From RAM1 sp943372585 (GTDB lineage Bacteria > Pseudomonadota > Gammaproteobacteria > Burkholderiales > Burkholderiaceae_C): a DNA stretch of 33,439 nucleotides. The DNA is taken from the NCBI GenBank assembly GCA_943372585.1, contig CALRZF020000005.1:1-33439 (forward strand), read 5' to 3'. A model generated the notes under the pieces. The model did no database searches, had not been told where the DNA came from, and saw only the letters and a program-made list of their open reading frames with translations. Positions 1-6,705 of the stretch are shown here, piece after piece (position 1 is the stretch's first letter; each line of letters starts with the position of its first letter). The position numbers were made by a program, and so were the translations under genes.

Positions 1-2
1 CG

Positions 3-776
3 TCCACCGGCATCACGGCGCGCGGCAGCACGTCCAGCTCGGCGTCGGTCATGACGGTGGTCAACGGCCCCATCCGCCACCAGATCAACATGAACTTCGG
101 CATCGGCGCCATGGGCCCGTACAACCATGCCAACGCCACCATCGGCCGCGCCTATGCGCTGTTGTCGCAGAACCTGCAGGGCGGCTCGGTGCCGGGCGAG
201 ACTTTCATGGGGTCGATTGGCAACAACTACACCTACAACGGCATCACCTTTGCAGAGAACGAGGAACGCTCGCCCTGGGAGCCGCTGCACGTGCAAAAGG
301 GTTTTGACAAGGACGCCAGCACCGTCACCGTGTTCCACGGCTGCCGCTCCACGACCTTTTGCCTGGGCCTGCGCCAGGACTACTGGCGCGAGCATGTGAA
401 GGACATGTTGCTGGGCACGGACTCCATCACGGCGCCCGTGCTGGTGCTGGACCCGATCACGGCGCGCCAGTTTGTGGAGCGCGGCGGCTTTGACACCAAG
501 GCCAAGCTGATCCGCTGGATTCATGAAACCGCCGAGATGCCCGCGGGCCGCTACTGGGACCTGCAGCTGGTGCAGAACTACGTGCATTCGCGCGCCACGC
601 TGGGCCCGTCGGAGTCGCCCAAGGCCAAATACGTGGGCGTGCCGGCCGACACGCCCGTGCGCATGTTTGAAGAAGACGCGATCAACGTCGTGGTGACCGG
701 CGGCGAGGCCAACGGCTACTGGCAGATCATGGGCGCGCACCACCGCGCCACGGTGTCGGTGGACGAGTGGCGCTGA
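3..776 (+). CDS. Conserved protein of unknown function, 5' end truncated by window
   Basis: The reading frame is open from base 3, so the gene starts upstream; 257 residues are visible, ending at TGA 774-776. An internal ATG at 51 exists, but the sequence before it (ending in VNGPIRHQ with the following residues) looks like the middle of a longer protein. I recognise a family pattern seen in Burkholderiales: a VNGP segment, an NATIGRA segment, then a PGE...G...Y...AENEE-SPWEPLHV block. Some relatives are, as I recall, grouped with UGSC-type redox proteins, but that is uncertain. The visible part has two cysteines in HGCRSTTFC, not a CXXC motif. It lies directly upstream of a thioredoxin-reductase-like flavoprotein and a Bug binding protein, apparently in one operon, which suggests a redox or catabolic role. 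Function is not assigned. Confidence 0.75.
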   Translation, partial: STGITARGSTSSSASVMTVVNGPIRHQINMNFGIGAMGPYNHANATIGRAYALLSQNLQGGSVPGETFMGSIGNNYTYNGITFAENEERSPWEPLHVQKGFDKDASTVTVFHGCRSTTFCLGLRQDYWREHVKDMLLGTDSITAPVLVLDPITARQFVERGGFDTKAKLIRWIHETAEMPAGRYWDLQLVQNYVHSRATLGPSESPKAKYVGVPADTPVRMFEEDAINVVVTGGEANGYWQIMGAHHRATVSVDEWR

Positions 777-787
777 GCGTGGGCGCC

Positions 788-1711
788 ATGCGTGAATGCG
801 ACCTGGCCATCGTCGGCGCCGGTGTGGCCGGCCTCACGGCCGCCGCTGTGGCGGCGTGCGCAGGCCTGAACGTGCTGGTCATCGAGCGCATGGGCGCGGG
901 CGGCCAGGTGATGACGGTGGACCATGTGGCGAATTTTCCTGCCTACCCCGATGGCATTGCCGGCTTTGACCTGGGCCCGGCCCTGCAGGAGCAGGCCGAG
1001 GACGCGGGCGCGCAGTTCGCGCTGGACAGCGTGGAACGCGTTGAGCCCGGCGCAGCCAGGCATGTGCTGCACTGTGCGGGCGAGCCCGTGGCCGCACGCG
1101 CGGTGCTGCTGGCCGTGGGCTCGCAGCGGCGCAAGCTGGGCGTGCCGGGTGAGGACGACTATGAAGGCCGCGGCGTGTCGCACTGTGCTTCATGCGACGG
1201 GCCGCTGTTTCGCGGCGAGCCGGTTTGCGTGGTGGGCGGTGGCGATTCTGCAATCGGTGAAGCCGCTGTACTGGCCCAGCATGCCGCCCAGGTGCACGTG
1301 GTGTTTGAAGGAGCCACGCCCCATGCGCAGCCCTACCTGCTGGACGCCTTGGCAGGCCTGCCGAATGTGGCACTGGTGCCCGGCATGCGTGTGCAGGCCG
1401 TGACCGGCAGCGAATGCGGCGTGGCCGGCGTGGTGCTGCACGGCAACGCGGGCCAGGCCACCACCCTGCCGGTGACCGGCCTGTTTGTTTACGCGGGGCT
1501 GGCACCGGCGAATACCTTCCTGCAGGGCGAAGTGGCACTGGACGACGCCGGCCGCGTGTTGACGGATGCGTCTTTGCAAACGTCCGTGCCCGGCATCTTT
1601 GCAGCAGGCGACGTGCGCGCGGGCGCCTCATACCTTTTATCCCAGGCCGCACAAGACGGCACCCAGGCGGCGCAAGCCGTCATTCAATACCTTGAAGGAG
1701 ACACACGATGA
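788..1711 (+). CDS. Thioredoxin-reductase-like NAD(P)/FAD-dependent oxidoreductase
   Basis: This 307-residue protein fits the class II pyridine nucleotide-disulfide oxidoreductases, close to thioredoxin reductase in length. From ATG 788, an N-terminal FAD fold is seen at residues 5-15 (LAIVGAGVAGL), a redox pair CASC at C133-C136 in the position of the TrxR CATC, an NAD(P)H-binding VVGGGDSAIGEA at about 148-159, and a C-terminal FAD-binding stretch with the G-D motif (AAGDVRAG). ATG 788 puts the FAD motif at the expected distance. An in-frame GTG at 767, overlapping the stop of the previous gene, is the alternative; neither has a strong ribosome site. It ends in a 4-base ATGA overlap with the Bug gene. 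It probably reduces a disulfide in a partner other than canonical thioredoxin, perhaps the upstream protein (inference). Confidence 0.88.
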   Translation: MRECDLAIVGAGVAGLTAAAVAACAGLNVLVIERMGAGGQVMTVDHVANFPAYPDGIAGFDLGPALQEQAEDAGAQFALDSVERVEPGAARHVLHCAGEPVAARAVLLAVGSQRRKLGVPGEDDYEGRGVSHCASCDGPLFRGEPVCVVGGGDSAIGEAAVLAQHAAQVHVVFEGATPHAQPYLLDALAGLPNVALVPGMRVQAVTGSECGVAGVVLHGNAGQATTLPVTGLFVYAGLAPANTFLQGEVALDDAGRVLTDASLQTSVPGIFAAGDVRAGASYLLSQAAQDGTQAAQAVIQYLEGDTR

Positions 1712-2697
1712 ACATCGCTCAAACCTGCCTGGCACGCCGCGCATTCACTGCGCTGGCCCTGATGCTGGCGGCACCGCTGGCACTGGCACAGACCTTCCCC
1801 ATCCCCGACAAACCGGTCAAGCTGGTCGTGGGGTTCCCGGCCGGCGGCGGCACTGACCTGCAGGCCCGCATGGTGGCGCAGCACCTGGCGCCCATCCTGG
1901 GCGTGCCGGTGATCGTGGAAAACAAGCCGGGCGCCGGCACCATGCTGGCGGCCATGGACGTGTCCAAGGCGCCGGCGGACGGCCACACGCTGCTGTACAC
2001 GCCCGCGTCCACGCTGTCGCAGCTGCCGCACACCCTGTCGGCCGTGAAGTACGACACCTTCAAGGACTTCACACCCGTGGCGCAGGGCGCGCTTGGGCCG
2101 CTGGTGCTGGTGCTGCACAAGTCCATCCCCGCCACCAACGTGCGCGAGCTGGTGACCTATGCCAAGGCCAACCCTGGCCAGCTCAACTACGTGTCGCAGG
2201 GCGTGGGTACGCCGGCGCACATCTTTGGCCAGATCTTTGCGAAGCAGGCGGGCATCGACATCGTGCACGTGCCCTACAAGGGCGCCAACGATGTGGCCAA
2301 GGACTTCGTCGCCGGGCGGGTGCACCTGCAGTTTGCGTCGTCGTCCGCTGCAGTCGCGCTGGCCAAATCGGGCGAGGTGCGCATGATCGCCGCCGTGGCG
2401 CCCAAACGCAGCGGACTGTTCCCCGACCTGGCCACCATGAGCGAACAGGGCATCAGCGGCGTGGACATTGAAAGCTGGATCGGCTTTGTCGGCCCGGCGG
2501 GCCTGCCGCCCGCCACCACCAAAAAACTCAGCGAGGGCATTGCGCAGGTGCTGGCCATGCCAAAAGTGCGCGAGGACTTCCGCACCGGCGGCGTGGAAGC
2601 CAAATGGCTCAGCCCCGAAGACTTTGCCGCCGCCATCCGCAACTCTTACCAGCTGTGGGCCAGCGCGCTGGCAAACATCGGGTTCAAGAAGGAATAG
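1708..2697 (+). CDS. Bug family (TctC-like) periplasmic substrate-binding protein
   Basis: A 329-residue tripartite tricarboxylate transporter receptor of the Bug family, which is greatly expanded in Burkholderiales. Residues 1-27 form a signal peptide with a twin Arg, a hydrophobic core and an ALA-Q cleavage site. The mature start has the family pattern YP/IPDKPVKLVVGFPAGGGTD, with the ligand-binding GG loop, and later the VPYKGA motif. Start ATG 1708 is preceded by GGAGA and overlaps the flavoprotein stop by 4 bases, so the two are translationally coupled. No TctA or TctB membrane subunits follow, as is usual for orphan Bug proteins. The ligand, probably a small carboxylate, cannot be told from sequence; the operon suggests it is a substrate or signal for the upstream redox genes. 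Confidence 0.93.
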   Translation: MNIAQTCLARRAFTALALMLAAPLALAQTFPIPDKPVKLVVGFPAGGGTDLQARMVAQHLAPILGVPVIVENKPGAGTMLAAMDVSKAPADGHTLLYTPASTLSQLPHTLSAVKYDTFKDFTPVAQGALGPLVLVLHKSIPATNVRELVTYAKANPGQLNYVSQGVGTPAHIFGQIFAKQAGIDIVHVPYKGANDVAKDFVAGRVHLQFASSSAAVALAKSGEVRMIAAVAPKRSGLFPDLATMSEQGISGVDIESWIGFVGPAGLPPATTKKLSEGIAQVLAMPKVREDFRTGGVEAKWLSPEDFAAAIRNSYQLWASALANIGFKKE

Positions 2698-2698
2698 T

Positions 2699-2714
2699 CA
2701 GCCAGCCAGCCAGA
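2699..2714. repeat. Short CAGC tandem repeat after Bug gene
   Basis: The 20-base gap between the Bug gene and the convergent small gene holds about four copies of the tetranucleotide CAGC/CAGC-C. No stem followed by a T run is visible, so no intrinsic terminator is proposed. It lies outside any coding region and is probably neutral. Confidence 0.4.
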
Positions 2715-2718
2715 CGGC

Positions 2719-3099
2719 TCAGCGCTGCGCAGGTTGCACGCGCCCGTACAAGGTCACGGGCGGGTCGCGCAGCTCGGTAAACACCATGTCGCGGTCATAG
2801 CTGCCCGCCATGGCGCCGTTGCTGCTGATGCGCTGGTCTTCCCCAAGGCGTGCCACCGCGTCACCCGCGCGAGCCGCGCGCTCCTGCGTGATGGGGCAAT
2901 CGGTGCTGTCGTCAAACACCATGTGCGCGCCCGGGAACACACGGGGCAGCGTTTCGTGGATCTGCAAGCGCATGTCTATCGGCGCCGTCTGGGCGTTGTA
3001 GACAACGCGGTTGTTGCGGTCGTAGACCGTGTAGCAGGCGACGGCGTTCACACTGGCAACCGCAAACAGCGCGCAGCAAACACAGGATTTCAGGTTCAT
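2719..3099 (-). CDS. Small secreted protein of unknown function
   Basis: A 126-residue protein with an N-terminal signal peptide: MNLK, then a hydrophobic stretch to about residue 21 ending NAVA-C. The cleavage residue could be a lipoprotein Cys, but AVAC is a weak lipobox, so ordinary type I cleavage is as likely. The mature part contains CYTVYDRNNRVVYNAQ, a pattern I have seen in small exported proteins of Burkholderiales, and a second Cys in STDCPIT that could form a disulfide with the first. The rest is polar with no recognised domain. It faces the Bug gene convergently with a 21-base gap and lies 115 bases from the next small gene on the same strand. Function unknown; I expect a periplasmic or outer-membrane-associated role. 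Confidence 0.72.
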   Translation of the reverse strand: MNLKSCVCCALFAVASVNAVACYTVYDRNNRVVYNAQTAPIDMRLQIHETLPRVFPGAHMVFDDSTDCPITQERAARAGDAVARLGEDQRISSNGAMAGSYDRDMVFTELRDPPVTLYGRVQPAQR

Positions 3100-3214
3100 G
3101 GCAGGCTCCCACCGGCCTCCATGACCGGCTGCAGCCCATCTTGCGTCACAGGCTGTGCGTCACCTGTCGGCGGGCATCCCGCCTGGCTGTCAGCGCGCCA
3201 CGGCGGCAGCGGCC

Positions 3215-3586
3215 TCAGTCATCGGCCCGGCGAAAGCTCTTGCTGATCTCTTTCATGATGGCTTGCTGGATGGGCTTTTCCATCAGATCCAGCACCACCT
3301 TGGCCTCTACCCGCAGGGATATGTCGTTGTCACCCCACTTGGCCTGCAGCCGCTCGAGTTGCGCATGGGGCAACCGGGCCAACTGGCTGTCAGTGGCCTG
3401 AGGAAGGCCGGACAGGTCATCGCCCGCGCCTGAGGGGGCCTGTGCCGGCGCCTGTGAGGACTGCGGCGCCATGGCTTCGTTGAAACGCTGCACCAGCGCT
3501 GGGTCCGCCGGCAGCGGCAAAGCCACCGTGGACGCCGGCGAAGCGGCGGGAATCGTCAATCCGTTCCAGCCCACACTGGTTGTCAT
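3215..3586 (-). CDS. Small protein of unknown function
   Basis: A 123-residue soluble protein without signal peptide or membrane segment. ATG 3586 is chosen because AAGGTG sits about 7 bases upstream; a GTG two codons earlier (3592) is the alternative. The N-terminal half is rich in Pro, Ala and Ser and probably disordered. The C-terminal half (about 65-123) is charged and helix-prone, with regularly spaced Leu in SQLARLPHAQLERLQ and a basic tail. I do not recognise the family. A faint likeness to type III secretion rod proteins (ADPALVQRFNEAM) is not supported by neighbours. The region up to scoB (3587-3669) contains TATAGT on the - strand (near 3650), a possible -10 for this gene. Confidence 0.6.
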   Translation of the reverse strand: MTTSVGWNGLTIPAASPASTVALPLPADPALVQRFNEAMAPQSSQAPAQAPSGAGDDLSGLPQATDSQLARLPHAQLERLQAKWGDNDISLRVEAKVVLDLMEKPIQQAIMKEISKSFRRADD

Positions 3587-3669
3587 GGCCACACCTTGAA
3601 CGTTGCAGATGCGGCAATAGTACGCAGCGGTAGTTTTCAGTCCACTATACGAACGTACCCTGCTTGACG

Positions 3670-4308
3670 TTAGTGCAGCTTCACACCCGTCTTGCTCTGC
3701 GCAAACTCGTGCGTCACGCCGGGCGCCAGCTCAATCACCTTCAGGCCTTCAGGCACCACATCAAAAACGCCCAGGTCGGTGATGATGCGGTCCACCACGC
3801 CCACGCCCGTCAGGGGCAGCGTGCAGGCGGGCAGGATCTTCAGGTCTTCGGTGCCGTCCTTCTTTTTGGCCACATGTTCCATCAGCACGATCACGCGCTT
3901 GACGCCGGCCACCAGATCCATGGCGCCGCCCATGCCCTTGACCATCTTGCCGGGGATCATCCAGTTGGCCAGGTCGCCCTTTTCGCTGACCTGCATGGCG
4001 CCCAGGATGGACAGGTTGATCTTGCCGCCGCGGATCATGGCAAAGCTGTCGTGGCTGCCGAAGATCGACGAGCCCTTGATCGTGGTCACGGTCTGCTTGC
4101 CGGCGTTGATGAGGTCAGCGTCGACTTCATCTTCGGTCGGGAACGGGCCGATGCCCAGCATGCCGTTCTCGCTTTGCAGCCACACCTCTTTGGTGGAAGG
4201 CACATGGTTGGCCACCAGCGTCGGGATGCCGATGCCCAGGTTCACATAGAAACCGTCTTCGAGTTCATGGGCTGCGCGCGCAGCCATCTGGTCTTGGGTC
4301 CACGGCAT
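3670..4308 (-). CDS. scoB: Succinyl-CoA:3-ketoacid CoA-transferase subunit B
   Basis: Beta subunit of 3-oxoacid CoA-transferase (EC 2.8.3.5), which moves CoA from succinyl-CoA to acetoacetate in ketone-body and PHB use. The 212-residue length is normal. Residues 22-30 show NLGIGIPTL, and the SENGMLGIGP block holds the catalytic Glu (E47) that forms the CoA thioester. The frame stays open upstream, but ATG 4308 fits because family members begin near MPWTxDQMA and AGGAG lies about 8 bases before it, inside the end of subunit A. Only two bases separate the scoA stop and this start, so both subunits are translated in step. The sequence is SCOT-type, not 3-oxoadipate transferase (PcaJ). Confidence 0.94.
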   Translation of the reverse strand: MPWTQDQMAARAAHELEDGFYVNLGIGIPTLVANHVPSTKEVWLQSENGMLGIGPFPTEDEVDADLINAGKQTVTTIKGSSIFGSHDSFAMIRGGKINLSILGAMQVSEKGDLANWMIPGKMVKGMGGAMDLVAGVKRVIVLMEHVAKKKDGTEDLKILPACTLPLTGVGVVDRIITDLGVFDVVPEGLKVIELAPGVTHEFAQSKTGVKLH

Positions 4309-4310
4309 GA

Positions 4311-5018
4311 TCAGACTCCTGCTTTCTCGGTAATGGTGCGTTTCTCGATGCGCTTTTCGGGCGTGGTGTTCAGCACGATGCGGTGCACGTAAATGCCGGG
4401 CAGGTGGATCTGGTCGGGCACCATGTCGCCGGTCTCCACAATCTCTTCCACTTCCACCACGCAAATCTTGCCCGCCATGGCCACAGCCGGGTTGAAGTTG
4501 CGCGCCGTAAAGCGGAACTGCAGGTTGCCCGACTTGTCGGCACGGTGCGCCTTGACCAGCGACACCTCGGGCACCAGCGCACGCTCCATCACGTACTGCT
4601 CGCCGTCGAATTCACGGATTTCCTTGCCTTCGGCCACCAGGGTGCCCACGCCGGTCTTGGTAAAGAACGCCGGGATGCCCGCGCCGCCGGCGCGCAGCTT
4701 CTCGGCCAGCGTGCCCTGGGGCGTGAACTCCAGCTGCAGTTCACCGGCCAGGTACTGGCGCTCAAACTCCTTGTTCTCACCCACATAGCTCGAGATCATC
4801 TTGCTGATCTGGCGCGTCTCCAGCAGCTTGCCCAGGCCAAAACCGTCCACGCCGGCATTGTTGGAAATAACGGTCAGGTTCTTGACGGCGCTGTCGCGCA
4901 GCGCGTCAATCAGCGCCTCGGGGATGCCGCACAGGCCAAAGCCGCCTACGGCCATCAGCTGGCCGTCCTGCACGATGCCCTTCAGGGCTTCGGCGGCGGA
5001 AGGATAAATTTTGTTCAC
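4311..5018 (-). CDS. scoA: Succinyl-CoA:3-ketoacid CoA-transferase subunit A
   Basis: Alpha subunit of SCOT, 235 residues. The N terminus has the CoA-transferase family I GGFGLCGIPEALI loop (about 25-37), followed by NNAGVDGFGLG and SSYVGENKEFERQYL, both typical of SCOT and different from PcaI. The start is GTG 5018, preceded by AGGAGACATTCC, which gives a good ribosome site at 7 bases; no ATG fits. It is the first gene of the scoAB operon and diverges from the PAS-LuxR regulator across 75 bases. With PhaZ elsewhere in the window it could complete PHB to acetoacetyl-CoA conversion, although 3-hydroxybutyrate dehydrogenase is not present here. Confidence 0.94.
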   Translation of the reverse strand: MNKIYPSAAEALKGIVQDGQLMAVGGFGLCGIPEALIDALRDSAVKNLTVISNNAGVDGFGLGKLLETRQISKMISSYVGENKEFERQYLAGELQLEFTPQGTLAEKLRAGGAGIPAFFTKTGVGTLVAEGKEIREFDGEQYVMERALVPEVSLVKAHRADKSGNLQFRFTARNFNPAVAMAGKICVVEVEEIVETGDMVPDQIHLPGIYVHRIVLNTTPEKRIEKRTITEKAGV

Positions 5019-5051
5019 GGAATGTCTCCTATGGGAAGAGTCCCGTACGAT

Positions 5052-5073
5052 ACTACCTAACCCGTTACGTAGT
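5052..5073. promoter_or_regulatory. Inverted repeat in scoA / PAS-LuxR divergent region
   Basis: Between the divergent starts of scoA and the PAS-LuxR gene, ACTAC (5052-5056) is repeated inverted as GTAGT (5069-5073), and TACG (5066-5069) pairs with CGTA (5078-5081). The arms are short, so this is only a candidate operator. A LuxR-type regulator next door makes binding here plausible. Confidence 0.35.
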
Positions 5074-5093
5074 TCTTCGTAGAGGTTTGCACC

Positions 5094-5651
5094 ATGGACG
5101 TTGATTACCGCCTTGCGTTCGACCTGGCCCCTGTGGGCCTGTGCGTGTCGCGCAACCGCGTGATCATTGACTGCAACCAGCAGCTGTGCGAGATGTTCGG
5201 CGCGGCGCGCGAGCAGCTGATTGGCGAGTCTTTCCAGGTGCTGTACCCCAGTGCCGACGAATACGAGCGCCTGGGCGCGCGCATGAGCCCCATCCTGAAT
5301 GCCAAAGGGCATTACGCCGACGACCGCATCATGAAACGGGTGGACGGCCGCCTGAAAGGGGAGCTGTTCTGGTGCCACGTGACCGGCCACGCACTGAACC
5401 GCGAGGCCCCGCACGAAGCCGGCATCTGGGCTTTTGAGGACCTGAGCTCACAACGCCCCGTCAAGGCCGAGTTGACCGCGCGCGAGCGCGAAGTCGCCGC
5501 ACGGCTGCTGGACGGCCTGACCAGCAAGGAGATCGGCAAGACGCTGGCCATCAGCCACCGCACGGTGGAGATTTACCGCGCACGGCTCATGCGCAAGTAC
5601 AAGGCCAACACGACAGCCGACCTCGTCCACAAATTGATGGCCGGAAGCTAG
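5094..5651 (+). CDS. PAS domain LuxR-type transcriptional regulator
   Basis: A 185-residue regulator. Residues 5-118 form a PAS sensor domain (LAPVGLCVSRNRVIIDCNQQLCEMFG...LIGESF is the usual PAS opening), and 127-183 a LuxR/GerE helix-turn-helix (LTAREREVAARLL, then TSKEIGKTLAISHRTVEIYRARL, the recognition helix). There is no receiver domain, so the ligand or redox state is probably sensed by the PAS domain itself. ATG 5094 has AGAGG about 9 bases upstream. The gene diverges from scoAB, so control of scoAB is the likely job (inference from position). Its TAG stop shares the bases CTAG (5648-5651) with the stop of pcaC on the other strand. Confidence 0.9.
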   Translation: MDVDYRLAFDLAPVGLCVSRNRVIIDCNQQLCEMFGAAREQLIGESFQVLYPSADEYERLGARMSPILNAKGHYADDRIMKRVDGRLKGELFWCHVTGHALNREAPHEAGIWAFEDLSSQRPVKAELTAREREVAARLLDGLTSKEIGKTLAISHRTVEIYRARLMRKYKANTTADLVHKLMAGS

Positions 5652-6025
5652 GGTTTCGGCGCGTCAATCACTTCCGACGCGGTGCGAAACGCATCCACCG
5701 CCGCCGGAAAGCCGCAGTACACGCTGGCGTGTAAAAAGATCTCCTGCAACTCTGCCGGCGTCACGCCATTGTTCAGCGCGCCGCGCACATGCACTTTCAG
5801 TTCATGCATCCGGCCCAGCGCCACCAGCATGGACACGGTCACGATACTGCGGGTCTTGAGGTCAATGCCCTCGCGCTGCCAGGTGTTGCCCCAGGCGTGT
5901 CGGGTCACCAGGTCCTGCAGCGGCGCAGTGAACGGGGTGGCGCGGTCCAGCGCGCCCTGCACGTAATCGTCGCCCAGCACGGCGCGGCGCCGGGCCATGC
6001 CTTTGTCGTAAATCGGGTCGGTCAT
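5648..6025 (-). CDS. pcaC: 4-carboxymuconolactone decarboxylase
   Basis: A 125-residue protein of the AhpD/CMD fold matching PcaC (EC 4.1.1.44) in length and pattern: YDKGMARRRAVLGDDYV at the N terminus, then FTAPLQDLVTRHAWGNTWQREGID, LKTRSIVTVSMLVALGR, HELKVHVRGALNNG and EIFLHASVYCGFPAAVDAF. The enzyme decarboxylates gamma-carboxymuconolactone in the protocatechuate branch of the beta-ketoadipate pathway. It lacks the CXXC of AhpD peroxidases, as expected. ATG 6025 has AAGGAG six bases upstream; the frame runs open far beyond but without family resemblance. The AAGG of the ribosome site lies in a predicted hairpin (6033-6054). No other pca ring-cleavage gene adjoins it, so a related decarboxylase-like role is possible. 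Confidence 0.9.
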   Translation of the reverse strand: MTDPIYDKGMARRRAVLGDDYVQGALDRATPFTAPLQDLVTRHAWGNTWQREGIDLKTRSIVTVSMLVALGRMHELKVHVRGALNNGVTPAELQEIFLHASVYCGFPAAVDAFRTASEVIDAPKP

Positions 6026-6032
6026 GAGTACT

Positions 6033-6054
6033 CCTTGGGGTGATGCGCCCAAGG
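6033..6054 (-). promoter_or_regulatory. Leader hairpin covering the pcaC ribosome site
   Basis: In the pcaC transcript, CCTTGGG and CCCAAGG form a 7-bp stem around an 8-base loop, and the 3' arm runs directly into the AAGGAG ribosome site 6 bases before the start. Folding would hide part of the site. The structure is read from the sequence; regulation by it is inference. Confidence 0.45.
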
Positions 6055-6075
6055 ATAATCTCCCAAACGCATCAC
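6040..6075. promoter_or_regulatory. Inverted repeat between pcaC and AhpD-like gene
   Basis: GTGATGCG (6040-6047) and CGCATCAC (6068-6075) are perfect 8-bp inverted arms 20 bases apart, lying between divergent genes. GATAAT (6054-6059) between them could be a -10 for the + strand gene. The left arm is also the loop of the pcaC leader hairpin. A dimeric regulator site is plausible. Confidence 0.4.
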
Positions 6076-6085
6076 GGAGACATGC

Positions 6086-6673
6086 ATGAACCGCTACCCC
6101 GCCCCCGAGATCAAGGACCTGCCCGACGACATCCGCGCCAAGGTGCTGGAGGTCCAGGAAAAGGCCGGCTTTGTGCCCAATGTGTTCCTGGCGTTTGCGC
6201 GCCGCCCGGCCGAATGGCGTGCGTTCTTTGCGTACCACGACGCGCTGATGGTGCCCGAATCGGTGGGCCGCACCAGCCACCTGACCAAGGGCGACCGCGA
6301 AATGATCGTCACCACCACCAGCGCAGCCAACAATTGCCTGTACTGCGTGGTGGCGCATGGCGCCATATTGCGCATTTACGAAAAAAAGCCTCTGGTGGCC
6401 GACCAGGTCGCCGTGAACTACCGCAAGGCCGACATCACAGCGCGCCAGCGCGCCATGCTGGACTTCGCCATGAAGGTCTGCCTGCATTCCGACCAGATCA
6501 GCGATGAAGACTTCGCCCCGCTGCACGCCCACGGCTTTGACGACGAAGACATCTGGGACATTGCGGCCATCACGGCGTTCTTCGGCCTGTCCAACCGCAT
6601 GGCCAGCTTCAGCAACATGCTGCCCAACCCCGAGTTTTACCTGATGGGCCGGGTGCCAAAGGCAAAAGCCTGA
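6086..6673 (+). CDS. Peroxidase-related AhpD/CMD-fold protein
   Basis: A 195-residue protein of the uncharacterised peroxidase-related (AhpD-like) family. Its core is NNCLYCVVAHG: C84 and C87 form the CXXC redox pair and H91 the conserved His, as in AhpD, where the cysteines reduce peroxide. The N-terminal half (VQEKAGFVPNVFLAFARRPAEWRAFFAYHDAL) and C-terminal IAAITAFFGLSNRMA are typical of this family. ATG 6086 is preceded by CGGAGA. It diverges from pcaC, another CMD-fold gene, but has different active-site residues, so the two are not functional copies. Likely role: cytoplasmic peroxide or organic hydroperoxide removal; the electron donor is unknown. Confidence 0.9.
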   Translation: MNRYPAPEIKDLPDDIRAKVLEVQEKAGFVPNVFLAFARRPAEWRAFFAYHDALMVPESVGRTSHLTKGDREMIVTTTSAANNCLYCVVAHGAILRIYEKKPLVADQVAVNYRKADITARQRAMLDFAMKVCLHSDQISDEDFAPLHAHGFDDEDIWDIAAITAFFGLSNRMASFSNMLPNPEFYLMGRVPKAKA

Positions 6674-6705
6674 ATCCACCTGTGCACCTGCGGCGTACGA
6701 ACGGG

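Noticed and set aside
3215..3586. Type III secretion inner-rod protein
   Set aside because: Only a short likeness in the N-terminal half and no secretion genes nearby.
3670..5018. CoA transferase as PcaIJ (3-oxoadipate CoA-transferase)
   Set aside because: Sequence blocks NNAGVDGFGLG and SSYVGENKEFERQYL are SCOT-type; proximity to pcaC alone is not enough.
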